In this document: one piece after another, positions 22,764-34,178 of the stretch
Layout: every line of letters starts with the position of its first letter
Numbering within the stretch: position 1 is the stretch's first letter
Source: Takakia lepidozioides
Lineage: Eukaryota; Streptophyta; Takakiopsida; Takakiales; Takakiaceae
Direction of reading: 5' to 3'
DNA: 64,000 nucleotides
NCBI GenBank assembly: GCA_030704615.1
Contig: CM060731.1
Span: 69,234,756 to 69,298,755 of the forward strand
Notes under the pieces: generated by a model
Told to the model about the DNA's origin: nothing
What the model saw: only the letters and a program-made list of their open reading frames with translations
Databases searched by the model: none
Position numbers and translations under genes: made by a program

Positions 22764-24137
22764 GCAGGGGGCGGGTTGTCCTTGTTCCCATTGCAGGTGG
22801 GCTCCTTGGCTGAGTTTCTTGTTCTTCCATCCCTGCTGGCTGCAGAAGTTGAAGAGGCTCGTGTGGAATTTCCTCGGAGTCAGTCGCTTTCCAAAATAGC
22901 TTGAAGGATTTGGAAGCCATTTGTCAATGTGTCTCTGGCCCTGTATTGAGCTTGATTGGAGCACCACGGTGCCGAGTCTGCTGCATCTCTAACCCACAAT
23001 TCGTTAGAGAGTGGCGGGCCATTACAGATTTTTTCTGCATTCAGTAATGCCAGGATCTGAGTTGACGGGCCATCGCTTATCCCTGGGTAGTCTTCCACAT
23101 AGGCTCCCCATGCATTTGGGGCAGTGTCAGAGAGTTTGAATTGGGGCAGGTAGGCTTTGAAGTAGTCTGCAATTTCCCCCCTAAGAGTTGGAATGGGATT
23201 GTTGTCCATGGGATTTTTGGCCACAAACTCTTTGACATCCTTAGTAATTAGCCATATTGCTTTCATGCTCTTTCTTTCCGGTGAGGTGATAAAAAATTGT
23301 TGATGCTTTTCCCGCCAATATATCAGCGGGTTTACCCAGGCAACCTGCGGTTCACTGTCTGTGTTGAGTTGTGAGCATCCTTGCAGATTTAATGCTGGAA
23401 AGGTTTGAAGTCTGAGGCAGATGTTGGCTAACAGAGGGTTCAATGCAATCCCAATCTTTGCTTTTGGGTCCTGAAAGTCTATAGAACGCATTGGCTGGTT
23501 GATTTGAATGCTGGATGGTTCAGCTCCTGGTGTGTAATATTGATCGTGAGGTCATGTGAAGATTGAGCTTGGTTTCGTGGTGGGTTCCGGACTTTAGTGT
23601 TACTTGAGGCCGCAACGACTTCCCTCTCTGTGGGATGTTGATGGTGGAATATGGCTTGCCGTGAGTCCAGGCATGGAGATGCCTCTCTTCTCTGGGTTAT
23701 GACTGGTGCGTCAAAGGACGTCCCAGTAGCACGATGTCTAGATTTTGATTGCAGACAGTGGAAGTGCCTTGGCATTGGAGCATTGTGGGCCTCGGCCTCA
23801 AATATCATTGGGTCTGCTGGGCGTCTTGATCTTTTTGGCCACATGGGGAGACACAGGGACAGCTAGTGATCCTATCATCCTTCTTGAGCTCTGGCCTCTT
23901 GATGTGGGACGCTTGTGTTGGAAGGAGGCAGCTGATTGCGAAGAATGCCTGGCTGAGGTCCATGAGTCTGTGGAGGCTGGAGGTTGAATGGGGGGGTTGT
24001 GTTCTTCTTTGGAGATTGTCTTTTCCTTTTTCCGCGGAGCCGCTAGAGAAATTATGAAATAACACATAGATGCTAAAGAATATAGCGGAAGCCTAGATAT
24101 AAGTCATGACTACAGATTCTAGCGACAGTAATGGCAA

Positions 24138-24157
24138 GAGGGCGGAGCTCCGCCCTC
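24138..24157. repeat. Perfect 20-bp GC-rich palindrome
   Basis: The arm is GAGGGCGGAG followed directly by its exact complement. It lies 13 bp before a 25-bp tandem duplication. Confidence 0.9.
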
Positions 24158-24170
24158 ACGGTGCACGCAT

Positions 24171-24220
24171 CAAGATCCTTCGAATAATGGCTTGTCAAGA
24201 TCCTTCGAATAATGGCTTGT
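24171..24220. repeat. 25-bp perfect tandem duplication
   Basis: Two identical adjacent units (24171-24195 and 24196-24220) beginning CAAGATCCTT and ending GGCTTGT. Confidence 0.95.
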
Positions 24221-26299
24221 CAGTAACGCATATAGGATGAATGTTGATCATTTCTGGGGGGCCTATGTGTCAGAAATAGGTGTCTATGAGTCCAAACTTG
24301 GAAAATTATATCAATTTCAAGTTTCAATTATAATTTCATGAAACTACTTATATCTTGTTTCTTTTCATATTTGCTAATCCATGAAAATTATGTCCATTTT
24401 CCTCCCACTCATTCTACCATGAGCACTAGGTAAACTGTCCTTTAAGGTTCATCTCCCTTATCTCGTGGTACCGGCCCCACGGACCCATCACGGTCATGAC
24501 CACGGCCACATCCACGTTGCCCTACGTCCCAAGAACTCCCATGAGTTCTCATATGTTCCTGGGCGTTCCATGCATTCCTGGATGTTCCTGAGCTCTCCCC
24601 GAGCTGGGGTTTGCTACTGCTCCTGGTGTCGTTGAGCTATGGCTTCTCCAGAGCCATCAGACCCGTCGCCCTGCACTCTTGAGCTCTCATGGCCCACTAG
24701 AAGCGCCCCCAACTTAACAAGCAAGCTATTCGCTGCCCAAAAAGCTCCTTTTCTTCGTGGCATTGAGCTTTCATGTGCCCCTGCATCCCACAGTTGAAGC
24801 AGGCTGAGCTGGAGCATCCTCCATTAGCTGATTGTGAGAAGTTACCCATGTCGTCAATTGGCAGCCTGACATATTCTGGTATTGTGTCTTCGCTTGGCAT
24901 CATGATGACCATTTTGGGGCCCCCATTTTCCTTGATTTTTGAGGCTATCGTGGCATCCTTCCATGCAGGGTCATTTCTCAGAGCGTCCAAGGGCATGTTG
25001 GGATCAAAGACTGCCAAACAATCCTAGATAGCATCCAAGAGAGTTTCCAATGACAGGGAGAAAGAAGAGATACTGGTATGGAATTTGTGAAACCACCACA
25101 ATTCTAGGGGCCCATATCTTGCCATTTTTGTTGCCCATCATTGGGGACCACGGGAATATGTTAACATTGTACCCTTTGAGGTGGGGATTGAAATGTAAGG
25201 CCTTTTGAGCTGCTTCCCTGCTTTCAAATAGAAATGGAATAAATCCCCCTCCCCTTGCATGGCAGAAGTGTTGTTGAAGATCACCTTGCCAGATGGGATG
25301 TGACCCATTCTCTCACAGAAGAGCGATCCACTTTCTTCCCTGGAAGTGAATGAGGATGCTTATCTCTTGCATGTCAACAATCTTTTGATTCAAGCTCTGG
25401 ATGTCCAGTTGAATGGAGAATGGGTCCTTACCCGTGGCCTCTTCAATGGAAGCAGTGTCTTCCAGAGGTCCATCCTCCTTTTTTTTGGAGTTTTGGGAGG
25501 AGCTTGAATGCGCTGCCGAGCTTGGCCCTCCTGGCTGAAGAGAGTGTTGCTCCATTACTACATGTTGTTGAGCAGGTCCAATATCCTCTCCAAAAGCTAG
25601 AGCCTGGTGAGCAAGGAAAAAACAAGAGCCCGAGTGCATTGGAGGGCGCTACATAGGATTTCTTGTGATGTCTCGTGGGATTCTGCCTTTGGGATGCCTC
25701 CGTTGGCCTTTGTGGAGATAGTTAGGACCCATTGCTGCTGGTGGAAGAGGGAGGGGAGGCTCTGCGTTCGCAACAAAAATCTAGTGTAGCTAGATTTGGC
25801 TGCCTTTGCTCCAAGCTCAAAGCGAAGAGCTGAGTGAAGAGAACTTGGCGTTTGGTGCCACGAAGGGAGCGACCTCCTGGGGGTGGATTGGAATGGCTTG
25901 AATGCTCAGGGACAGGAGCTAAACTTGGCTACGGTCATTCAATTGAAAAGTGCCATGGGAGCTGGGTGTAGCATTCCTTTCGGGCTGCCGGCGATGGCTA
26001 GAGGTGCCGTGTTTTTGTTAACAGGAGATGCTCTACCTCAAAACCATCGTTGTGGATGATGAGGTCATCTGGAGCCTAACTGAGATGCCTTGGGCATAGG
26101 GTGATATCGATGGGTAGCTGTAGAGAGCGTGCGTTTGATAGTTTGGTGATGAAGCAGGGACTGGAGCTTGATGGGTCTCTCCTGAAGAGACGTTGGAGCC
26201 GTAGAGACCGTTGAGCTCGCTCGCGAAGTCTCCTTCCGCGTTTTGCGGAGCTCCATCCCTCCCTCTCTCTCCTGTGTTTTGTTTTCAAATGACCACACC

Positions 26300-26880
26300 T
26301 ATTTTTTCTAAGATTTATATTTTTAATTATCCAAAATAGACGAGAGCCAAAGCCCCCCTTGTAACTTTAAAAAAAAAAACCAATATTAATAGTTTGGCAT
26401 TTCTTAGCTTTTCACTATCATACTTATAATAGATACATATATTTATACTATCGTAATACTAGTAAATTGAAACGTGTCGCCTCACCACAAAACCAAAGGA
26501 CTGAACTTCTGAGGGTTTCAACAAATTGGGCAAACCATTGATTTCTATCTGGTGATTTTATCATCTAAAAGTGCTGTAACATTTTCATTGAACATGTAAA
26601 GAAGAAAAAAAAGTAAAGTAAGAAAAAGTTTGTTTAATGTCCCGTGCAATTTACAGAGCCCACTGCTCAACAAACAGCCCATCGAGGGCCCAATGGAGGG
26701 TAAAAAAGAAAGTAAGTAATATTATACCAGATTTGAACAAAATGATCTTATGACTGACAATGATGTGGCAATAATCACATGTTACTATGGCACCCTGCTG
26801 GAAACACTAAACAGTCTCTGAGAATTTTGTTCAAATTTTTAGTTTCCAATTTGTACAGTATTCCACTCGTGCACGGGACG
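26300..26880. other. AT-rich intergenic stretch
   Basis: Low-complexity A-rich and T-rich runs with no coding signal. Confidence 0.4.
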
Positions 26881-26887
26881 GGTCCGG

Positions 26888-27421
26888 TCACATGGAAGCG
26901 GTGGAACAGGAAATAGCAGGTGAGTTTGAGAGTTGTGTGAGAACAGGTTGGTGAGGTTGTTGAGAGAGGGACAACTGTTGTGGAGGTCTTCTTGTTTGGA
27001 GTTTGGAGTCTGAGTGAGTGGGAGTGAGAAGAGGTGAGGTGGGCAGAGGAAGAGGGTGGTTGCAAGGAGGGTGGCGGTGATAAGCAGCCTTGTGGGCGAT
27101 GGAACGGGTGAGGAGAGACACAAGGTGGAGCATGGCACTCGTGGATGTAAGGCCAGCAGGAAGCAGACAGGGGGGAACGTTGAGGCGCGTACTTCGGAGA
27201 AGAAGGCAAGGGCGAGAGAGGGTTCCAGATGGGTGTGGGCTTGGTGAGGGAGGTGGAGGAGCAGAGGATCGGCAGAGAGAGTCCCGGGAGAGGAGCAGTG
27301 GAATGGGAGAAAGGCTGGAGGAAGAAGACACCATATGGGCAGAGAGAGTTGCGTAACATTTTGTCAACTTCTCCTCCTGATGTTGAGAAAGTGAAGCTGG
27401 ATCCACTTTGGCCTTCATCAA
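26888..27421 (-). CDS. Hypothetical proline/serine-rich frame
   Basis: A 177-codon frame begins MMKAKVDPASLSQHQEEKL, which looks like ordinary protein. It then becomes Pro/Ser/His-rich low complexity (PPPPSPSPHPS, LPLPTSPLLTPT) to a stop at 26888. The first 30 residues may be a true exon whose donor lies near 27330, with the rest being read-through of a pyrimidine-rich intron or leader. I do not recognise it and saw no domain. Possibly a non-coding artefact. Confidence 0.2.
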   Translation of the reverse strand: MMKAKVDPASLSQHQEEKLTKCYATLSAHMVSSSSSLSPIPLLLSRDSLCRSSAPPPPSPSPHPSGTLSRPCLLLRSTRLNVPPCLLPAGLTSTSAMLHLVSLLTRSIAHKAAYHRHPPCNHPLPLPTSPLLTPTHSDSKLQTRRPPQQLSLSQQPHQPVLTQLSNSPAISCSTASM

Positions 27422-27489
27422 TCAGTACGTTGCACGGTTGGGTGATGTGTGATCTTTGGCACCGTCTTGGTCTCAATTGAATCCTACCT

Positions 27490-29110
27490 TCAGTACCCTA
27501 GCGCCTCCTCTAGGGATGCAGCTTTTGGTTACTAAGCAGGGAGACGACTCAGCTTAGTGGGCTTCAACCACGATAGCCCTAGCAAAACTTCAGAGCAGCA
27601 GCTTGACAGGTACATCAGAAGTGAGTTAATACACAGGGAGGGGCCAACCCCTCCTGTAAATAGGAAACGGGAATGGCATTGTTTGGCTTAGGTTTCGAGC
27701 TCTGAAGTCCCAGAGGCGAGCACTATAGCAAACTGAACACAGTGATGGTGCTGGGACAGGACTGTGCCATGATCCCTAGAAATCTGAATAGATCTTGTGC
27801 ATAAGGGCCTTGATCAGCCCATCAAAACTCTCACACTCTGTACCAGGGAAGAGACCACTCTATGGTAGCACATTGTCCTACTTTCTCTTCATATCTATAT
27901 GGAATGGGGAGAGAGTATATCTGCAATCTGTTTGATGACTCTCTGTATCAACTTGAGTTTCTCTTTAGGCATACAGTCTATTATACTTCTACCCTCCACA
28001 TCATGATTAACTCATGTCGAAACTCAAAACCCTAATGGTCATCTTAAGCTACAGCTTTGTAACCTTCACTGTGATCTGAGGGTGGATAAACAGAATTATG
28101 ACATTCCAGTGGTATAGTGATTTTGACGTAAGCAAAACATGCCTGAGAATATTGGTGATGCTTGAGATTTAGAAGTGCTGGACAACAGCACATTCTTGCA
28201 TTCTCAAATGCAAGAGTTAGAAAAGTGGAGACTTACTTCCGCAGGGGGTGTTCATCTTCAAGTGTACTTGACCTGCTCACTACTTCATCAACTTGAGACA
28301 TGTAGATACAGTCCTACTGCTCACTCAGATAAGTGAAAATGAATGGAATACAAATGCGAGGCGAAGGAAATCAGTTATGTAAATCAAACCTACACTTTTA
28401 TCTCCCCTCCTTGTCTTCAGCAGGTAGTATCCATCAGAATCACTCTTCTCGAAAGAGCTCCTGTTCACAAACACTAATACTCAACCCCAATTAATCCAGT
28501 TTGGGTGTCTCTGGTCTGCAGTTGTGCACCAAATGAACATGACTGGACTACCTTTCTAGTGGTACATGGGAACATGACCACAACCAGATTTACATCAACA
28601 AATATCTCCTCCCTTCTGGTCCTAACTTACCTTTGCCCATACAATACAAATGCCTACGGGAAGTGTCACAGGCTGCATCAAGCATGTCTGATGATTACAT
28701 TAGCAGTTCTCACTACAAAGGAGTGATCATATCTTACAGTGTGGACCATAGCACTACAGGCTTAAAGGATCCGACAGATTATTGATAATTCAATAAGAAC
28801 TGCAATATAGCTCGTACCCCTCGCACAATCTTATAGCCAAACACCTCTACAAGGAGGAGGGGAGAGATGCTAATGTAGCGCTCTAAACTAATGATGGAGA
28901 CTGCCCTTCATTGAATAATACTATCAGAAACAATGAATCCTGCTACTTGCCAATTGTAGTCATTCAAAGCCAGTGACACCTGTTGGAGTGCAGCAGTGAC
29001 AAAACAATGGTAACACATTTTCCTTTGCTTCAGTGTCCCTTAATTGAATTTTACAAATGTTTTTTACATTTGTCTTTGTGATTCGAAGATATGGTCTAAT
29101 CCTAACAGTG
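27490..29110. other. Intergenic; nothing recognised
   Basis: No frame longer than about 75 codons and no motif. Downstream (3') of the RING gene. Confidence 0.4.
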
Positions 29111-29123
29111 AAAAGAATGGGCA

Positions 29124-32100
29124 TCAAAATAGTTGGACGAAGAGGCTGGTCGAGCCATCACCAAAAGACCGCAGGCCTGCAGATTTGACTACAGCGCGGC
29201 ACAAAGGGCATGTCCTCTCCCTCTCAAACCTGGACACCCCACCAAAGCTAGTAGTGAGTAACCAAACAAATTCCCCGGTATTAGTGACTTTGAAAGAACA
29301 TATATTGGAGAGACAAACAGAAATCAACATATTGAAAACATGGATAGGAGGAATGTGAAGATGGATGAACAGGATGCAGACGTTTCTGTGTGCAGTATGG
29401 AGAAAGCAAAGGTATCCGATAACTCCATCCATGCAGATACTTTTCTCTTACAGAGATGACCAGTGCAAGATGGAAGAACACGCCAGACTGAATGTAAAGT
29501 AACCAGGCTTACCATTCCGATACACAATCTTCACAAAAAATGTGTTTACAACGAAGTGAGATTGGGGCATGCATCTTCTCTTGACAGATAGCGCACATGT
29601 CCCCTGCTGCAAGCACCTGCATCCGACCATTTCAAGCTCAGACCTTTCACACCCCTTCTGCTCTCTATCAACCATACATTACAACTCCCTCCCCCTACAC
29701 CTCACTCTGCAAGGTTAGTATCCAACAGTGACTCTACACTCCAGCTTTGGGCTGAATACTACTGGCGCTCAATTTCATTCGTTCCCTTCTGCCCTTCCCC
29801 CAGATCCCTTTCCTGCTTCATCTGACAGGGAATGAGGTATTTGTCCAAGACTGCAGCCAGCTAAGCCCAATTTGTGTATTCATCCTCTTAAATTCCCTTC
29901 TTTCTTTCACAGGGTCTTTCTTAGACTCAGGAAGTTACATGCATGTGGCCAACTTGGGGGCCACAGCTGCAGTGCTGGAATCAATACCGATTTCTTGCAT
30001 GATGTCCGCAGGAGCCACAAAATCCAATTGTTGTTCGCTGTGCAGAAACACAATGCTCTGATTTTTGGGACGACTTCAATATACCTTGGTGTTGTGAAAC
30101 CCCACCAGGACACGGTCTCTCTGAGGACAGTCCTTAAGGGTATCTGTCATGGAACAAAATCCATTGATGGATGTGACTGCTTAGCCATGGCCAGAAGGGT
30201 AGAAAGTGAGAGAGATGTCTTCCATATTGGGGTGGACGTTGCCAGGACCCAGGGAAGAAACTTTATGCACTGGATCAGAGAGGGAGAGGGAGAGGGAGAG
30301 AGATCGAGCACAGTATGTCAGTTAACGAGAACTTTCACAGTTGTAGTGGAGAGGCCTGCAAAACCAGCACACATACCTCCTCACTGGTAGCATAGGCACC
30401 ATATTGGACTTCCCTACGCGACAATGCTCGAACTGCTGCAATAAATGTATGTCCCTGCCATGTCACAAAATGCCACAGGCCACAATCAGGACGTTGACCT
30501 GCAAAAATTCAAGATCTGCAGCTTAATGGACAGCCTTGCAGTTTGCTTCAGTAAATGCAAGGAGAATACTTACTCTGGAAAAAGGTAGGTAGGTAGTCTC
30601 TGGGGATTCCCCAAACCCAAGGATTTCAGTTCTCTCAAGCCAAGTTGCACCAGCTCTTAGCAGTGCCCTTACTTGTGTCCCGCAGGAAAAAGCACTGACA
30701 AGGACTTCAAAAGTCAAGAATCATACCTTCTCTACAGTTGAGGTGAGCTTGAATGTCAAGTATACGCCAGTCGTGAGAGAGGAGAAAAGATTGCCATAAT
30801 CTTTGTTCAAAAAAAATCGATACCAGACAGGTACCGGTATCACAGCACGGTACAGTAACAGTATGTACTCAACCAGCGTCAACAGTTGTGCCTGCCACGC
30901 CACCACAGTCTTAGACCTGTATCTATCCCTCTCTTTCCCTGAACTTGTTTCCAGTCTGTGACATGGGGGAGGACATTATGGATGACCTCAAGGGTCTACC
31001 ACCGAGACTAAAATTTAGACTCGGGGCAGGAAGCCTACTGTTGAACAGCAAACAGAAGCAGAGAGGAAAGGGAGAGTGCATTGCCCGTTGTGTGGGCAAC
31101 CTGAAGACTATATTCATTTTCTGATTCGTTGTCCGGGGTTCTCTCACCAGAGAACCGCTCTCTTCAAATCTATCAAGGGAATTGTGCTTGTACCTCTATT
31201 TACCACTTTGAAAGTCTCAAGGCTGAGCCAAAAGCCCAGGCCCTTTTGGGGCCTAGTTATTGGGCAAACCACACACAGCAGGTTGATACTTGTGTAAAGG
31301 GATTTCTAGAGGATATCTGGAAAACCCGGATCAATTGTTTATTGCAAGGTAAGTCTTACTACCGGCGTCAGCCCCTGACAAAGGTAGGTTCTGTCCCTTT
31401 GTGTTCCGCTCAAACTGGGCACGGGGTCAATGGCCACAAGGCTACGGCAAACAACGTCTTATGAGTACATTCTTTCCCCCATGTATCCGCAACAAGCTGA
31501 CCCCAAAAAGGAAGTGAACAAATAAGTTTACACAAGACAAACTCATGAAATGAAATAACGCACATAGCCAAGGTACCAAAAATAAATAAAACCCTTTGGG
31601 AAGGGTGCGGCCTGCCAAACCTGACGGCGGTAGTTCCGACCACGACTGTTCTTGTAGTACATGAGAAGCCCACATTTGAGCACCATCACCGACTGCCGCA
31701 CCATCGTATCTGTACATAAAGAAGGGTCAAGAGGAGAGGAAATCAGAAAAGGGCCAATGGGCCAGGGTTTGTAAGAAACCTTGTGTGCATGACAAAACAA
31801 CCTCACAACCCCTTGAGCTCATCAAGACAGCAGGATGAAAAAACAACTCCCTAGCGCCATTGGCAGAGTGCCAATTCAAGTAGAAGTGCGCACTTCTGAG
31901 GCCTGACACGTATACCTTCCACCTTCTCCGGCTTGGAACAACTTTGAAGTAGTATGTGTGGTATTCGGGCTATCAGTTGCACTCAATCGCCAATGTTTGA
32001 CCCTCGACACGTATACGACTACACATTGGAACTCTGGGGGTCCGCATGGGGAGTCTGCCTATGGCTTGAGGAAATTAAGGAAGCTGGGGAATCTGTTTTA

Positions 32101-34178
32101 CTCAGCCCAGATATGAGATGTTGAGGAGGTGACACAGTGAGCCATCAGCCCACAAGGGTTGAGACACCAAAGTTTGTGACACAACTTGAAATGTCCAAGG
32201 TACAACCCTACCTTGGCAATCGAACTACCATCTTGTTAGTTCCATGACAAATCAATTATCATGGGCTCCAGCTTCTGGGAAAGAGCCCAGCACAATATGT
32301 TGCACATACCTTAATTTTCTCCAACAGACATTCATCGAGGTTGGTACACACGTCATACACTCAGCTTTTATGTGTTAATATGTGAGAATATATAGAAAGA
32401 AGAATGAATGGAGTTGAATACCGCCCCTAGGCAAGTGCATCGAAAAGTGACGTGGGAAGGTATCACCCACCATTGACAACAATGATGAAGATGGCATGCC
32501 AAAACTTCGGAATATCACGAGGGGGGGAGAAGGCAAGTGGTCGCCACAGTGCATCCGCACTATACCACCAATACACTCCCATCACGTGAAACAACAGGGC
32601 TGAGCCAATTGCTACCAATATCAGCGTTCTTCTTTCATTCTGCAACAAACAATATGAAATTCATGAAACAAACCGTGGCAACACATACAGTTATCAACAC
32701 CCATCCGAAGGCCAGAACTTTACCTTCAATGCTGTCTGTTTTCGTAGTAGATCATTTGCTTTGATCAGTACTCCTGTGACCCAAAATGTTACAAGAAAAC
32801 CTGAAAGATAGATATACAGATAATCAGTCACAAACGACCATACAACAAATTCAATAGCTTCAACCTACATGAACATCACAAATTATAGGTCAAGATTTCA
32901 GCAAATGAGTACCAAAGAATTGAGAAGAACTGCAGACAGATCCACCCATTCTCAATAAAAGCTGCGTGACTTATGTAGCAAAATTCTTCAATTCTAACTG
33001 CTAGCAGAGTTTGTAATTGATGCTACACACAACAAAACAGTCAATGCTGGCATTATCCCAAGCACTGCTGGCACCCTTCTTCCAATGCCAAAATATTTAC
33101 AATTCTAATTGGTGGGAACAGAGAGTCGTCAGTGGAGAACCAAATGAGGCCCATGCTCGACACTGGTTAGGAAGACACCAATAGTAGACTAATTCCAAGC
33201 TTTCTCGTATCCCATAGCAGTACCAGCCTTAGCCGATAGTGGACTAATTCCAAGGCTTTCTCATGTCCCAGAGCAGTACCAGTCTTAGCCAATAGCTGCA
33301 ACGCCTACCGATGGGGAAAGTTCTAGTTAATCATCCGCAGCGACTATGGGTCACAATAGAATTCGGACGCGAAGGTTTTGTCAATGACCTCACGTGAGTT
33401 GAGGAAGTCACATCACCTTATGCAAAATATCACTGTTCACTATGAGTACATGGTGCCAACCAACCTATGGTTATGGGTAGATTGGCTTATCAAAGCTTCC
33501 CACTGATTGTTCCTCTGAATCTCGAAGTCTCCCTAGACTCCTGACCATCCCATGAAAAGACACAGACAGCACATACATACTTCATGGCAGCAAATACAGA
33601 CCTTGCAGATGTTGTCGAATGAAGACCATCAATAGCAAAATGGTGAAAGGCAAAGCCTGCTCAATCCATCTAGCCAGCTGCTGGAAGTCATACCGTTGTG
33701 ACCCAGCCTCCCTCCCATTCCCAGCCCCAGTTTCTGACAACTCCTCCCTGTCCTCTGTGGACAAGATTGCGGCACCTGTACTGGTCTCGCTTCCTGTTAT
33801 TCGCATTGGAAGAAGAGATGGCATAGCCTGTGAAGTGCTGGCAGATGTATCACTGGCATTCCTCGGATGAGCAGTGTCGGGTGCAGCTGCAACCCTCACT
33901 TGCTCAGGTTCTCCAACTCCAAAAATCCTGATAGAGACCTCGGCTCCTCCATCCCCAATACGGTCAGTCTCACTACTCTGTCCAATTGCTCCAGCCGATG
34001 TGTGTCCTGAGTGTTCAATTTCTGTGTATTGGGACCTCCCCCGCATTAGTCCTGTAAACTCAAGTAATGCAGAAAGTGGGGCCGGCAGGAAGTTTGCAGG
34101 CGTGAGTTGCATTCCATATCTTCTAGAACTGCTACTGATGCTGCGGTGGACTTCTGAGGGTGACCCCGAGTTCTCCAT
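29124..34178 (-). CDS. RNFT1-like transmembrane RING E3 ubiquitin ligase, intact, 8 exons
   Basis: Exons (minus): 34178-33602, 32800-32724, 32639-32471, 31709-31621, 30891-30727, 30454-30377, 29616-29513, 29229-29124. All introns are GT-AG and all phases join, giving 454 residues with no stop. The first ~170 residues are Ser/Thr-rich and probably cytosolic. Membrane segments then follow ([64 protein letters not shown]). A C3HC4 RING is at residues 393-430 (C393, C396, C408, H410, C413, C416, C427, C430), near the end [14 protein letters not shown]. This architecture and many conserved stretches ([35 protein letters not shown]) match the plant homologues of RNFT1/RNFT2, putative membrane E3 ligases that would transfer ubiquitin from an E2. 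Start choice: first ATG in frame, followed by the conserved [12 protein letters not shown]. Substrate unknown. A LINE fragment and a small duplication sit in introns. Confidence 0.93.
30936..31470 (+). mobile_element. LINE 3' fragment in an intron of the RING gene
   Basis: Lies antisense in the intron between exons 4 and 5. It starts with a segment also present at 52.27-52.35 kb and 52.84-52.88 kb (shared core TGTGACATGGGGGAGGACA). It continues into a zinc-binding reverse-transcriptase tail reading [20 protein letters not shown] (C-x2-C...H...C), the usual C-terminus of several LINE families. It ends near 31.47 kb. No endonuclease or catalytic part is present. Confidence 0.7.
33181..33291. 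repeat. 55-bp imperfect tandem duplication in intron 1 of the RING gene
   Basis: Unit 33181-33235 beginning ATAGTAGACTAATTCCAAG is repeated at 33236-33291 with a few substitutions and one inserted G. No coding value. Confidence 0.85.

Larger units (their letters stand above)
22660..25640 (-). pseudogene. LINE ORF1 (gag-like), fragmented
   Basis: In reading order: a Ser/Lys-rich start with SLNQKIVDMQEISI (25640-25313), then after a gap YVRLPIDDMGNFSQ followed by the zinc knuckle CFNCGMQGHMKAQC (25017-24697). Farther on (23844-22660) a long region with RSIDFQDPKAKIGIALN, FVAKNPMDNNPIPTLRG and YVEDYPGISDGPS follows; this is unusual for ORF1 and I do not recognise it. Plant LINE ORF1 proteins carry a DUF4283-like RNA-binding part and CCHC knuckles, which fits the middle segment. 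Frameshifts and stops separate the pieces. Confidence 0.6.
21840..26290 (-). mobile_element. LINE with ORF1 and ORF2 endonuclease, 3' part missing
   Basis: Minus-strand element whose 5' side is at about 26.29 kb. ORF1 fragments run 25640-22660 and carry a CCHC zinc knuckle near 24.77-24.81 kb. ORF2 begins near 22.24 kb with an AP-endonuclease-type domain and is cut off near 21.84 kb, where PPR-like sequence begins. The reverse transcriptase is absent from this copy. LINEs usually lose their 5' end, so loss of the 3' part points to a later deletion or rearrangement. Multiple frameshifts and a 59-base G run interrupt ORF1. Confidence 0.75.

Noticed and set aside
22680-22967. Glycine- and proline-rich frames across the G59 tract on both strands
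   Set aside because: They exist only because the homopolymer lacks stop codons; no flanking coding signal.
30523-30717. Frame ending in [11 protein letters not shown] as an exon of the RING gene
   Set aside because: The exon at 30377-30454 ([14 protein letters not shown]) matches the family and joins in phase on both sides; the other does not.
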